From positions 152,532-216,531 of the forward strand of contig NZ_QXTH01000010.1 of the NCBI RefSeq assembly GCF_003946865.1: 64,000 bases of DNA. The letters are read 5' to 3'. The first letter of the stretch is position 1. Each line of letters opens with the position of its first letter. A program made the position numbers and the translations under genes. The notes below the pieces were generated by a model. That model was not told the DNA's origin. It worked only from the letters and a program-made list of their open reading frames with translations, and did not search any database. The stretch comes from Antribacter gilvus (GTDB lineage Bacteria; Actinomycetota; Actinomycetes; Actinomycetales; Cellulomonadaceae). Of the stretch, positions 51,219 through 59,458 are shown in pieces.

Positions 51219-53731
51219 CGGCCGTGACCGGCACGGCCGTCGCCCGCACGGCCGTCGCCCGCACGGCCGTGGCGGGCACGTCCGCGACCGGCGCAGCCTG
51301 GCCCGCGGCCGACACGGCGCCTGACACGGCCGCCGACGTGGCCGCCGGGTGGTCCACCGCCGCCCCGCCCCCGGGCGTCGAACGCTTCCGCTGGGCGAGC
51401 GTGCCGGTCGCGCCCCTGCCGGAGCCCCGGCCGGACGCCCTCCGCGGTCGCGTGGTCGCCGTCCTCGGCGGCCCGGACGACCTCGCGGCTGCGGTCCTGG
51501 CCCGGCTGCGCGAGCTCGGCGCGGAAGCCGGCCCCGTGCGGGCGGCCGGTGACGGCTCGACCGCCTGGCCCGACGTCGGCCCGGAGCTCGGCGACGCCGT
51601 CGACACGATCGTCGACCTCGGCGCCGTCAGCCTCCGCGGCGGGGACGCCGACTGGTGGCCACCCCTGGCGCGCACCTTCGCCGCGTTGCGCTCCGTCGCG
51701 GAGCGGTGGTCGGGCATCACCCGGATGTCTGCGACGTCGTACCTCGCCGTGACCGCGATGGGCGGTCACGCCGGGACCAGGCCGGGTCCCGTCCCCGGCC
51801 CGCTCGGCGGGCTGTGGGCGGGCCTGGCCAAGGGCCTGCCACGCGAGCTCCCGGCCACGGCCGTCCGGGTCCTGGACCTGGACGACGACGCGGTGGACCA
51901 GCACGCCGGGCAGGTCGTCCGGGAGCTGCTCTCCCCCGGGCTCTTCGAGGTGGGGTACGCCGCGGGCGTGCGCCACGTGCTGCGGGCCGTGCGGGCCGAC
52001 GTCGGGCTGCCCCGACGGGATCTCGGCGCCGCGAGCACCGTCCTGGTCACCGGCGGTGGCCGGGGCATCGGTTTCGCCCTCGCCGAGCACCTCGCCCGGC
52101 ACCACGGCTGCACCGTGACCGTGACGGGGCGGGCGCCCCTGCTCCCGCCCGACGACCCGTGGCTGACCGCGTCGGCCGAGCGCCTCCGGGAGCTGCGCGA
52201 CGACACGCTCCGCGAGGCCGTGGCTGCCGGGCGGGTGGGGGCCGCGCGCCGGGAGATCGAGCGGATCCTGCAGCGCCGCGAGGTCTCGCTCAACCTCGCG
52301 CGAGCCGCCGCGGACGGGCTGACGATCCGCTACCGCCAGGCGGACCTCACGGACGAGGCCGAGGTCCGCGCGCTGATCGACGAGCTGCCCGCCCCGCCGA
52401 CCGTCGTCGTCCACAATGCGGGGGTCGACGCGCCGAGCAGGCTCCTGCGCAAGGACCCCGCTCAGGTGCGGGCCACGATCTCCGTGAAGATCGGCGGGTT
52501 CGTCGCCCTGCAGCGGGCGCTGCGCGACACGCCCCCGGAGGTGTGGTGCAACACCGGCTCGATGACGGGACGGTGGGGCGGGCTCCTCGGTCAGCTCGAG
52601 TACGGCGCCGCCAACGAGGCGCTCGCCAGGCTCGGGCTCTGGGCCGCGCACGACCCGGACGCCGACCCCGCGGGGCGGACGACGGTGACCGTGGCCTGGC
52701 CCACCTGGGAACGCCTCGGCGGCATGATCAGCAACTTCGAGGCCACCCTCGAGTACATGGACGCCATGCCCGTGGCGCAGGGTCTGGAGCTCTGGGACGC
52801 GGAGCTCCGCTGCGCCGACGACGGCGAGTCCGGGTTCCTCGGCGGGATCGGGCCGGCGCTGACCCCGGCCGTGCTCCGCGGCTACCTCCAGCCGAGCGGG
52901 CTGCCCGAGCAGCACCGGCTGAACCGGCTCGCGCTGACCGTGTCGAACCCCATCACCGTGGACGACGACGGGGTCGAGCTCGACCTCCCCGTCGACACCG
53001 CCAGGTGGCCCGTCACCCAGGACGTCACCTGGGACGGGCGGCCCACCTTGCCCACGGGATGGGCCCTGGACCTCGCGTGCGCGGCGGCCGTCTGGGCTCG
53101 GCCGCCCAGGCACCCCGCCCTCTGCGGGCTGCGCGGGGTCCGGGCCGACCTGTCGCGGCTCGCGCTCTCGGAGGTGGGAGAGGCCGTGTCGGTCCGGGCC
53201 CGCCGCGTGTCGAGCCACCCGGACCAGACCGTGGTCCGGGTCGGCCTGGCCGTCGCCGGCGTGGAGGCCCTGACCGTGGACGTGGTGTTCGCGGCGACAG
53301 CGGCAGCCGGGCCGCGGGGGGCGTCGTCGTCCGGCACCCTGCACGGCGACTCCCCCGGACCCGGCCTGCCGCTGCGCTGGGCGGGCCGGGTGCTGCCCGC
53401 AGGCCGCTGGGCGAGGGACCACGACGGGACGTGGCGCACCGGGGCCGCCGAACCGCACCCGGCGTCGCAGAACCTCCTGCACCCGGCCGTCGAGCCGCTG
53501 CTCCCGGTCGCGGCGATCGAGCGCATGGTCCGGGCGCTGGTGGAGCGCGAGGTACCGGCGCCCTCCCCGCAGGGTCCGGTGCTGGAGATCCCGCTCGTGG
53601 AGGTCGGCGCCCTCGACGCGGCGCCCTCCGCGCTGGTGGTGGACGGCACACGGTGGGACGTGGTGGACGCCCGTGGCGACCTCCTGCTTTCGGTTTCGAA
53701 TCCGCACATGACGAAGGAGCGAGAGACATGA
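51215..53731 (+). CDS. Stand-alone KR with degenerate dehydratase domain
   Basis: An 838-residue protein. After a low-complexity Ala/Thr/Val N-terminus (encoded by short repeats at 51215-51290) comes a KR-structural half (about 60-265), a catalytic KR with TGGGRGIGFALAE near residue 280 and an intact Ser/Tyr/Asn set (NTGSMTG; EYGAANEA with Tyr about 463), and a C-terminal hot-dog-like domain. There the RPTLP segment aligns with the dehydratase of the large synthase, but the His five residues before it is replaced (VTWDGRPTLPTG), so dehydration is unlikely. GTG at 51215 overlaps the P450 stop; later GTG codons would remove the repeats. A second ketoreductase split from the main synthase suggests a trans-acting reduction step. 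Function is inferred. Confidence 0.8.
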   Translation: MTAVTGTAVARTAVARTAVAGTSATGAAWPAADTAPDTAADVAAGWSTAAPPPGVERFRWASVPVAPLPEPRPDALRGRVVAVLGGPDDLAAAVLARLRELGAEAGPVRAAGDGSTAWPDVGPELGDAVDTIVDLGAVSLRGGDADWWPPLARTFAALRSVAERWSGITRMSATSYLAVTAMGGHAGTRPGPVPGPLGGLWAGLAKGLPRELPATAVRVLDLDDDAVDQHAGQVVRELLSPGLFEVGYAAGVRHVLRAVRADVGLPRRDLGAASTVLVTGGGRGIGFALAEHLARHHGCTVTVTGRAPLLPPDDPWLTASAERLRELRDDTLREAVAAGRVGAARREIERILQRREVSLNLARAAADGLTIRYRQADLTDEAEVRALIDELPAPPTVVVHNAGVDAPSRLLRKDPAQVRATISVKIGGFVALQRALRDTPPEVWCNTGSMTGRWGGLLGQLEYGAANEALARLGLWAAHDPDADPAGRTTVTVAWPTWERLGGMISNFEATLEYMDAMPVAQGLELWDAELRCADDGESGFLGGIGPALTPAVLRGYLQPSGLPEQHRLNRLALTVSNPITVDDDGVELDLPVDTARWPVTQDVTWDGRPTLPTGWALDLACAAAVWARPPRHPALCGLRGVRADLSRLALSEVGEAVSVRARRVSSHPDQTVVRVGLAVAGVEALTVDVVFAATAAAGPRGASSSGTLHGDSPGPGLPLRWAGRVLPAGRWARDHDGTWRTGAAEPHPASQNLLHPAVEPLLPVAAIERMVRALVEREVPAPSPQGPVLEIPLVEVGALDAAPSALVVDGTRWDVVDARGDLLLSVSNPHMTKERET

Positions 53732-55110
53732 CCGCGACAGAGCTGCCGTCGACCGAGCCGGCGGAGGACCGCACCGGACGCTACTGCGTGATCGGCGCGG
53801 GGGCGGCCGGGCTCGCCGCGGCCAAGAGCCTGCTGGAGGTGGGCCTGGACGTCGACGTGATCGAGCGGGAGCGGGCGATCGGCGGGGTCTGGAACCCCGG
53901 CAGCGCGCGCAGCCCCGCGTACCGGTCGCTGCACCTCATCACGTCCAAGCGGTGGATCGAGTTCCCGGACTTCCCGATCCCCGACCGGTTCCCCACGTTC
54001 CTCGGCCTCTACGACGCGCACGAGTACCTCACGTCGTACGCGCGGTGGTCCGGGGTCGACGAGCGCATCGAGCTCGGCCGGTCGGTGGAGGGCGTGACGC
54101 GGGCCGACGGGACCTGGAGGGTCACCCTCGACGGTGGGGAGACGCGCCGCTACGGGGGGCTCGTCATCGCCAACGGGCACAACGCCGAGCCGTTCCGGCC
54201 CGAGTTCCCGGGCGAGTTCCACGGCACGACGATGCACGCGGCCGACTACTTCGAGCCGAGCATCTTCGACGGGCGCCGGGTGCTCGTCATCGGCGGCGGG
54301 ACCTCGGGCGCGGACATCGCCGTGGAGTCGGCGGGGCGTGCCCAGGCGACCTTCCTGAGCGTGCGACGCGGGTGCTACTACTGGCCGAAGTACGTGCTCG
54401 GGATGCCCGTCGACGACTTCTACGAGGGCATCCTCCGGTTCCGGATGCCGCGGTCCTTCGTGCGGATGGGGGCACGGCTGATCCTGCGGGCGAGCTCGGC
54501 CGGGAACCCGCAGTCGTACGGCCTGCCCAAGCCGCCGCACCGCATCCTGGACGAGCACTTCGTCATCAACTCGACGCTGCTGTACAACCTCGGCCACGGG
54601 AGGATCGGGCCCCGTCCGGGGATCGCGTCCCTGGACGGCGACGGGGTGCGCTTCACGGACGGCACACGGGAAGAGGTCGACCTGATCGTGTGCGCCACGG
54701 GATACCAGCAGACGCACATCCCGTTCATCGATCCGGTCCACCTCAACTGGAAGGACCGGATCCCGCAGCTGCACCTGCACATGTTCCACCCCGAGCACGA
54801 CAACCTCTTCGTGATCGGCCTGTTCCAGACGGGCACCGGGAACTGGCAGATCATGCACTACCAGGCCCAGGCGATGGCTCGGTACGTGCACTGGATGCGG
54901 CACGACCCGGAGCGGGTCGCCGCCGTGCGACGGGAGAAGGAGAGCCCACGGTTCGGCCGTGCCCTCAGCGGCGGGCTCCGGTTCTACGACTCCAACCGGC
55001 ACCTGCTGCAGGTGGACCACGTGACCCTGCGGGGCGAGCTGCGGCGCCTGCTGCGCCGGCTTCCCGCGCCCTCTTCCCGCAGGACGTCCCGCAAACCGGT
55101 CGCGGTCTGA
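53728..55110 (+). CDS. FMO-type flavin-dependent monooxygenase
   Basis: A 460-residue flavoprotein. It has an FAD-binding GAGAAG at residues 23-28, the FMO-identifying FxGxxxHxxxY motif (Phe 164, His 170, Tyr 174; sequence FHGTTMHAADY), and an NADPH-binding VIGGGTSGADIA motif. The ATGxY-like VCATGYQQTH segment also fits. Such enzymes N- or S-oxygenate, or carry out Baeyer-Villiger insertion; the presence of the FxGxxxHxxxY motif without the BVMO fingerprint (FxGxxxHxxxW) favours N/S-oxygenation by family rule, but with a lipid substrate Baeyer-Villiger chemistry cannot be excluded. The ATG overlaps the previous stop by 4 nt. It closes the tightly coupled chain; the MMPL gene follows after 25 nt. 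Confidence 0.9.
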   Translation: MTATELPSTEPAEDRTGRYCVIGAGAAGLAAAKSLLEVGLDVDVIERERAIGGVWNPGSARSPAYRSLHLITSKRWIEFPDFPIPDRFPTFLGLYDAHEYLTSYARWSGVDERIELGRSVEGVTRADGTWRVTLDGGETRRYGGLVIANGHNAEPFRPEFPGEFHGTTMHAADYFEPSIFDGRRVLVIGGGTSGADIAVESAGRAQATFLSVRRGCYYWPKYVLGMPVDDFYEGILRFRMPRSFVRMGARLILRASSAGNPQSYGLPKPPHRILDEHFVINSTLLYNLGHGRIGPRPGIASLDGDGVRFTDGTREEVDLIVCATGYQQTHIPFIDPVHLNWKDRIPQLHLHMFHPEHDNLFVIGLFQTGTGNWQIMHYQAQAMARYVHWMRHDPERVAAVRREKESPRFGRALSGGLRFYDSNRHLLQVDHVTLRGELRRLLRRLPAPSSRRTSRKPVAV

Positions 55111-55135
55111 ACCGCGGTACACCAAGGAAGACTCG

Positions 55136-57301
55136 ATGAACGCGCTCAGCAGCCTTGTGGTCCGTTTCCGGGTAGCCATCGTCGTGATGGCCACCCTGAT
55201 CGTCGGCGGTGCGGCGGCGGTCGGTGTTCCCGTGCTCCATCAGCTCGGCGGCGGGAACCCCGACTTCGTCACGCCCGGCTCGCCGTCGCAGGACGCCGTC
55301 GCCGTGCTCGAGGACACCACCGGCACGGTGCCGGACGGTGGGCTCATCGCGCTCGTCGACACGGGCGAGCCCGTGGGCTCGCGCGCCACGCAGGAGGTGA
55401 TCGCCGACGTCGTCGAACGCCTCGGCGAGGAGGACGCGATCGCGACCGTGATTCCTCCGGCGATCGAGGCCGCCGCACCCGGCGCGCCCAGCGCGCCCAG
55501 CGCGCCCAGCACGCCCAGCCAGGGCGGTCCCGGGCAGGTGTCCGAGGACGGCGACAGCGCGTACGTCCTCGCCCTGTGGGACGCCGACGCCACCGACGGG
55601 GAGATGCAGGAGACCATCGACCGGCTCGACGACGAGCTCGCGGAGCTGGACGGTGTGTCCCTGGGCGGGAGCGAGGTCGTCGGCAACCAGGTGGTGTCGA
55701 CGGTGCTGCGCGACCTGACCCGGGCGGAGCTCGCGGCGTTCCCCGTCCTGATCCTGCTGTCGCTCCTGATCTTCCGCGGCCTCGTCGCGGGGATGCTGCC
55801 GCTGCTCCTCGGCGGCGTGAACATCCTGTTCGCGCTGGCGGGAGTCCGCCTCGTCCACGAGCAGTTCGAGATGTCCATCTTCGCGCTGAACCTCGTCACC
55901 GCGCTCGGGCTCGGGCTGGCGATCGACTACGGGCTGCTCATCGTGTCCCGGTACCGGGCCGAGCTGGCGGCCGGCCTCGAGCCCGAGGCCGCCGTGCGGG
56001 AGACCATGACCACCGCCGGGCGCACCGTGCTCCTGAGCGCGGTGACCGTGGCCGCCGCGATGGCGTGCCTGTTCGTCTTCGAGCAACGCTTCCTCTACTC
56101 GATGGCGGTCGGAGGCATCCTCGTCGCCGTCAGCGGCGCGCTCGCGGCACTGATCGTGCTGCCGGCGCTGCTGGCCGTTCTCGGGCGGCGGATCGACGCG
56201 CTCGCCCCCCGCCGCTGGCGGCAGCAGCTCGAGGGCGGCGAGTCGGACGCACGATGGCTCCGGATCGCGCGCTCCGTCGCGGCGCGGCCTGTCATCTTCG
56301 CTCTCGCGGGGACGACGGCGCTGGTCCTCCTGGCCGCCCCCCTGGCGAACATCGCCTTCACGGCGGTGAGCGCCAAGGACGTCCCCGGCGACCAGTCCGC
56401 GCACCAGGTCGACCAGCGGCTCACCGACGACTTCGCGAGCAACCCGCGCGAGAACGTCGTCGTCGTGCTGCACGGCGCCGCGGACGCGCCGGAGGTGCAG
56501 GACGTGGCCGACGAGATCGCCGGCCTCGACGGGGCCGACGTCGTGTCGCCGCCGGTCCCGCTGGACGCGGACACCACCATGCTGACCGTCGACCCCCTCG
56601 GCGCGGGCATGGCGCCGGAGAGCCTCGACCTGGTCCAGGACGTGCGCGCGCTGTCGACCCCGGACCTGCGCGTCCAGGTGGCCGGGGAGAGCGCGAACTT
56701 CGCGGACCTGCGCGACAGCGTGGTGGCGAACCTGCCGCTGGCGGCGGGCCTGGTGATCATCGGGACCCTGCTCGTGCTCCTGCTGCTGACCCGGTCGGTG
56801 CTGCTCCCCCTCATGTCGGTGGTGATGAACCTGCTGACCCTCGGCGCGACCTTCGGCATCCTCGTGCTCACGTTCCAGGACGGGCTGCTCGGCGGGCTCC
56901 TGGGATTCACGGCGCAGGGCGCGCTCGACCTCACGATGCCCGTGCTCCTGTTCGCCCTCGTCTTCGGGCTGTCGACCGACTACGGCGTCTTCCTCCTGGA
57001 CCGCATGCGAGAAGCCCGCGAGGGCGGGGCGTCCGACCGCGACAGCGTGGTGCTCGGCATGGCACGCACCGGCCGGATCGTCACAGCGGCGGCACTCCTC
57101 TTCTGCGTCGCCCTCGGCGCCCTCGTGACGAGCGACATCGTCTTCATCAAGATGCTCGGCCTCGGCACGGCCCTGGGGGTCCTCCTCGACGCCACCATCG
57201 TCCGCATGATGCTGGTCCCGTCGTTGATGACGCTCTTCGGCAGGGCGAGCTGGTGGGGCCCCTGGTCCAGGACAGCGAAGGGAAGGAGCCGGCTGACCTG
57301 A
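55136..57301 (+). CDS. MMPL-family lipid exporter
   Basis: The 721-residue protein has the MMPL arrangement: one N-terminal helix, an extracytoplasmic loop with a short APSAPSAPST repeat (about residues 118-128), two membrane bundles and a second loop. Proton-relay signatures are GLGLAIDYGLLIVSRYRAE and VFGLSTDYGVFLLDRMREA. MMPL exporters in actinobacteria move lipids of polyketide or fatty-acid origin to the envelope. An AAGGAAG ribosome-binding site (about 55124-55130) precedes the ATG; the gap to the FMO gene is only 25 nt, so it belongs to the same operon and is the likely exporter of its product. It differs in sequence from the TetR-linked MMPL at 27635. Confidence 0.92.
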   Translation: MNALSSLVVRFRVAIVVMATLIVGGAAAVGVPVLHQLGGGNPDFVTPGSPSQDAVAVLEDTTGTVPDGGLIALVDTGEPVGSRATQEVIADVVERLGEEDAIATVIPPAIEAAAPGAPSAPSAPSTPSQGGPGQVSEDGDSAYVLALWDADATDGEMQETIDRLDDELAELDGVSLGGSEVVGNQVVSTVLRDLTRAELAAFPVLILLSLLIFRGLVAGMLPLLLGGVNILFALAGVRLVHEQFEMSIFALNLVTALGLGLAIDYGLLIVSRYRAELAAGLEPEAAVRETMTTAGRTVLLSAVTVAAAMACLFVFEQRFLYSMAVGGILVAVSGALAALIVLPALLAVLGRRIDALAPRRWRQQLEGGESDARWLRIARSVAARPVIFALAGTTALVLLAAPLANIAFTAVSAKDVPGDQSAHQVDQRLTDDFASNPRENVVVVLHGAADAPEVQDVADEIAGLDGADVVSPPVPLDADTTMLTVDPLGAGMAPESLDLVQDVRALSTPDLRVQVAGESANFADLRDSVVANLPLAAGLVIIGTLLVLLLLTRSVLLPLMSVVMNLLTLGATFGILVLTFQDGLLGGLLGFTAQGALDLTMPVLLFALVFGLSTDYGVFLLDRMREAREGGASDRDSVVLGMARTGRIVTAAALLFCVALGALVTSDIVFIKMLGLGTALGVLLDATIVRMMLVPSLMTLFGRASWWGPWSRTAKGRSRLT

Positions 57302-57422
57302 GCTCCCCCGTGCGAGCTACCTGCGAATGTCCACCGTGCGGTGACTACCGCGAGACGCCCGATCCATAGCGTTCGGTATAGCCCGCGGCGCTCCGGCCGC
57401 GGCTACTCGCAAAGGAGTCATC

Positions 57423-58256
57423 GTGCGTCTGGTGTGGCAGCTCGTGGCCGTAGTGGCGGTCTCATTCCTCGGTCACCAGGCGGTGACGGCGGTCCAGGGC
57501 AACCCCTGGCTGACCCTCGTGGCCGGGGTGGCGACGGCGGCGCTCGCGGTCCTCGTCTATGGCTGGGTGGTGCGGCGGACCGAGCACCGCGCACCGGTGG
57601 AGGTGGCCCTGCGGGGTGCCGCGCCGGCGGTCGGCTGGGGAACGCTGATCGGCGTGGCGCTGTTCGGCCTGGTCATCGCGAGCATCGCGGTCCTCGGCGG
57701 CTACACGGTTCACGGGCTGGGCACGCCGATGGGTGCGGTGGGGCTGGTCGGCGGCATGGCAGCGGTCGCCGTGACGGAGGAGCTCCTGTTCCGCGGCGTC
57801 CTGTTCCGGGTCGTCGAGGGGTGGACGGGCACCTGGATCGCCCTGACGCTGACCGGCGTGCTGTTCGGCCTCCTCCACCTGGTCAACCCGAACGCCAGCC
57901 TGTGGGGCGCGATCGCCATCGCGATCGAGGCCGGCGGGATGCTCACCGCCGCATACGTCGCCACGCGCAGGCTGTGGGTGCCGATCGGCCTGCACCTGGG
58001 CTGGAACGTGGCGGGGAGCGCCATCTTCAGCACCGAGGTCTCCGGCAACAACACCCCGCAGGGTCTGCTCGACGCGACGACGTCGGGGCCCACGCTGCTC
58101 ACCGGCGGCGCCTTCGGCCCGGAGGGCAGCCTGTTCTCCCTGGTGTTCTGCGTGCTGGTGGCCGCGGTGTTCATGCGGCTCGCCTACCGGCGTGGTCACG
58201 TGGTGCCCCGCCGGCGCGCCGCCCGGTCCGACGCGGCCGCTACGCTCTCGACGTGA
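57423..58256 (+). CDS. CPBP-family (CAAX-like) membrane protease
   Basis: A 277-residue membrane protein with about seven helices and the CPBP/ABI motifs EELLFRGVLFRV (paired Glu and Arg) and HLGWNVAGS (His and Asn). CPBP proteins are membrane-embedded glutamyl proteases; in bacteria they often handle peptide or lipid-attack responses, or act as immunity. GTG at 57423 follows AAAGGAG, a good ribosome-binding site. A G/C-rich hairpin (about 57378-57406) precedes it, which could end or attenuate the synthase operon transcript. Its stop overlaps the GTG of the histidine kinase by 4 nt, linking it to the two-component pair rather than to the exporter. Confidence 0.85.
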   Translation: MRLVWQLVAVVAVSFLGHQAVTAVQGNPWLTLVAGVATAALAVLVYGWVVRRTEHRAPVEVALRGAAPAVGWGTLIGVALFGLVIASIAVLGGYTVHGLGTPMGAVGLVGGMAAVAVTEELLFRGVLFRVVEGWTGTWIALTLTGVLFGLLHLVNPNASLWGAIAIAIEAGGMLTAAYVATRRLWVPIGLHLGWNVAGSAIFSTEVSGNNTPQGLLDATTSGPTLLTGGAFGPEGSLFSLVFCVLVAAVFMRLAYRRGHVVPRRRAARSDAAATLST

Positions 58257-59458
58257 TCGATCTCCGGCGGGTCCCGGAGCGGTGGCACCGGCTCGACGTC
58301 ACGGTCCGGGACCTGCCGCTCGCTCTCGGGCTCGCCGGGGCGGCGTTCGTGCCGGCGCTGCGGGACTACGGGACGCAGGTCGGTGAGCTGCCCGCCCGCC
58401 CTCTCGACGGGCCGGCCTTGGTGGTCATCGCTCTCGAGTGCCTCCCGCTCGCCGTACGGCGGCGGTGGCCGGCGGTGTGTGTCGCGCTGGTGTCGCTCGG
58501 CTTCGCGATGGGCCAGGTCTCCGGCCATCACTCGTTCGCCGGGAACGCGGTGGGCATCGCGCTGGTGAGCGCGGGGGCGCACCTCGACCGCCGTCGGCGC
58601 CTGGTCGCCTCCGCCCTCTCCGCGTCGTACGTGGTGCTGGCCGTCGCGCTCGACCGGCTGAGCGGGGCGGAGCGCGTGGACGAGCTCGTGACGTTCTACC
58701 TGGTGATGGCCCTGGCGTGGGGCATCGGCGCCTGGTTGCGCTCCACCCGGGTGGCCGAGGTCGAACGTCGGCTCCGGGTCGCGGAGGAGACCCGCGCCGC
58801 CGAGCGGACCCGGATCGCCCGCGAGCTGCACGACGTCGTGACCCACCACGTGACGGCGATGGTCGTGCAGGCCGAGGCGGCGCGGTACCTGACCGCCGCG
58901 CCCGATCGGCTCGACGAGTCCCTCACCGCCGTCGCGGACACAGGCAGGCGGGCCATCGGCGACCTGCGGAACCTGCTCGACCTGCTCGACCCCGGCCACG
59001 AGGGCGCTGTCAGGACACTGCCGGGTGCCGGGCTCCGACTGCTCGTCGAACAGTCGCGGCAGGCTGGGCAGCCGGTGGAGCTCACCGAGGTGGGCACGCC
59101 CGCGGAGCCGGCGGGGAGCGCCGAGCAGGCCGCCCACCGGGTGGTGCAGGAGTCCCTGACGAACGCCCTCAAGCACGCCCACGGCCGCCCGACCGCGGTG
59201 AGCGTCCACTACGACGACAGGGAGATCACCGTGGAGGTCAGCACCGACGGGCCGGGGGCGGGCACGCAGGACGGGGCGGGGCCTGGGTCTGGGCCCGGCT
59301 CGGCGCCCGGCTCGCGCGGCGCCCCGGCCGGGAGCGGGCGCGGCCTCGCCGGGCTCCGCGAACGGGTCGCCGCCCTGGGCGGCGAGCTCGATACGCGACG
59401 GCGGGACGACGGCGGCTTCGTCGTCCTCGCCCGGATCCCGACCGGGAGCCGGTCGTGA
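58253..59458 (+). CDS. NarL-type sensor histidine kinase
   Basis: A 401-residue membrane kinase. Four to five hydrophobic helices in the first ~165 residues suggest a membrane-sensing domain. The dimerisation/phosphoacceptor helix reads RIARELHDVVTHHVTAM with His at about 193, the HisKA_3 pattern. The HATPase region shows the N-box ESLTNALKHAHG and a G-box GRGLAGLRERV. A Gly/Pro/Ser-rich insertion lies between them. It starts with GTG overlapping the CPBP stop and overlaps the response regulator by 4 nt. The signal is unknown; the position suggests that it monitors envelope or lipid state and controls nearby genes, but that is inference. Confidence 0.92.
   Translation: MIDLRRVPERWHRLDVTVRDLPLALGLAGAAFVPALRDYGTQVGELPARPLDGPALVVIALECLPLAVRRRWPAVCVALVSLGFAMGQVSGHHSFAGNAVGIALVSAGAHLDRRRRLVASALSASYVVLAVALDRLSGAERVDELVTFYLVMALAWGIGAWLRSTRVAEVERRLRVAEETRAAERTRIARELHDVVTHHVTAMVVQAEAARYLTAAPDRLDESLTAVADTGRRAIGDLRNLLDLLDPGHEGAVRTLPGAGLRLLVEQSRQAGQPVELTEVGTPAEPAGSAEQAAHRVVQESLTNALKHAHGRPTAVSVHYDDREITVEVSTDGPGAGTQDGAGPGSGPGSAPGSRGAPAGSGRGLAGLRERVAALGGELDTRRRDDGGFVVLARIPTGSRS

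Noticed and set aside
42110..53731. Enediyne polyketide synthase cluster
   Set aside because: The KS-AT-ACP-KR-DH-PPTase single-chain order and the accessory enediyne genes (thioesterase E10-like and unknown conserved proteins) are not present.
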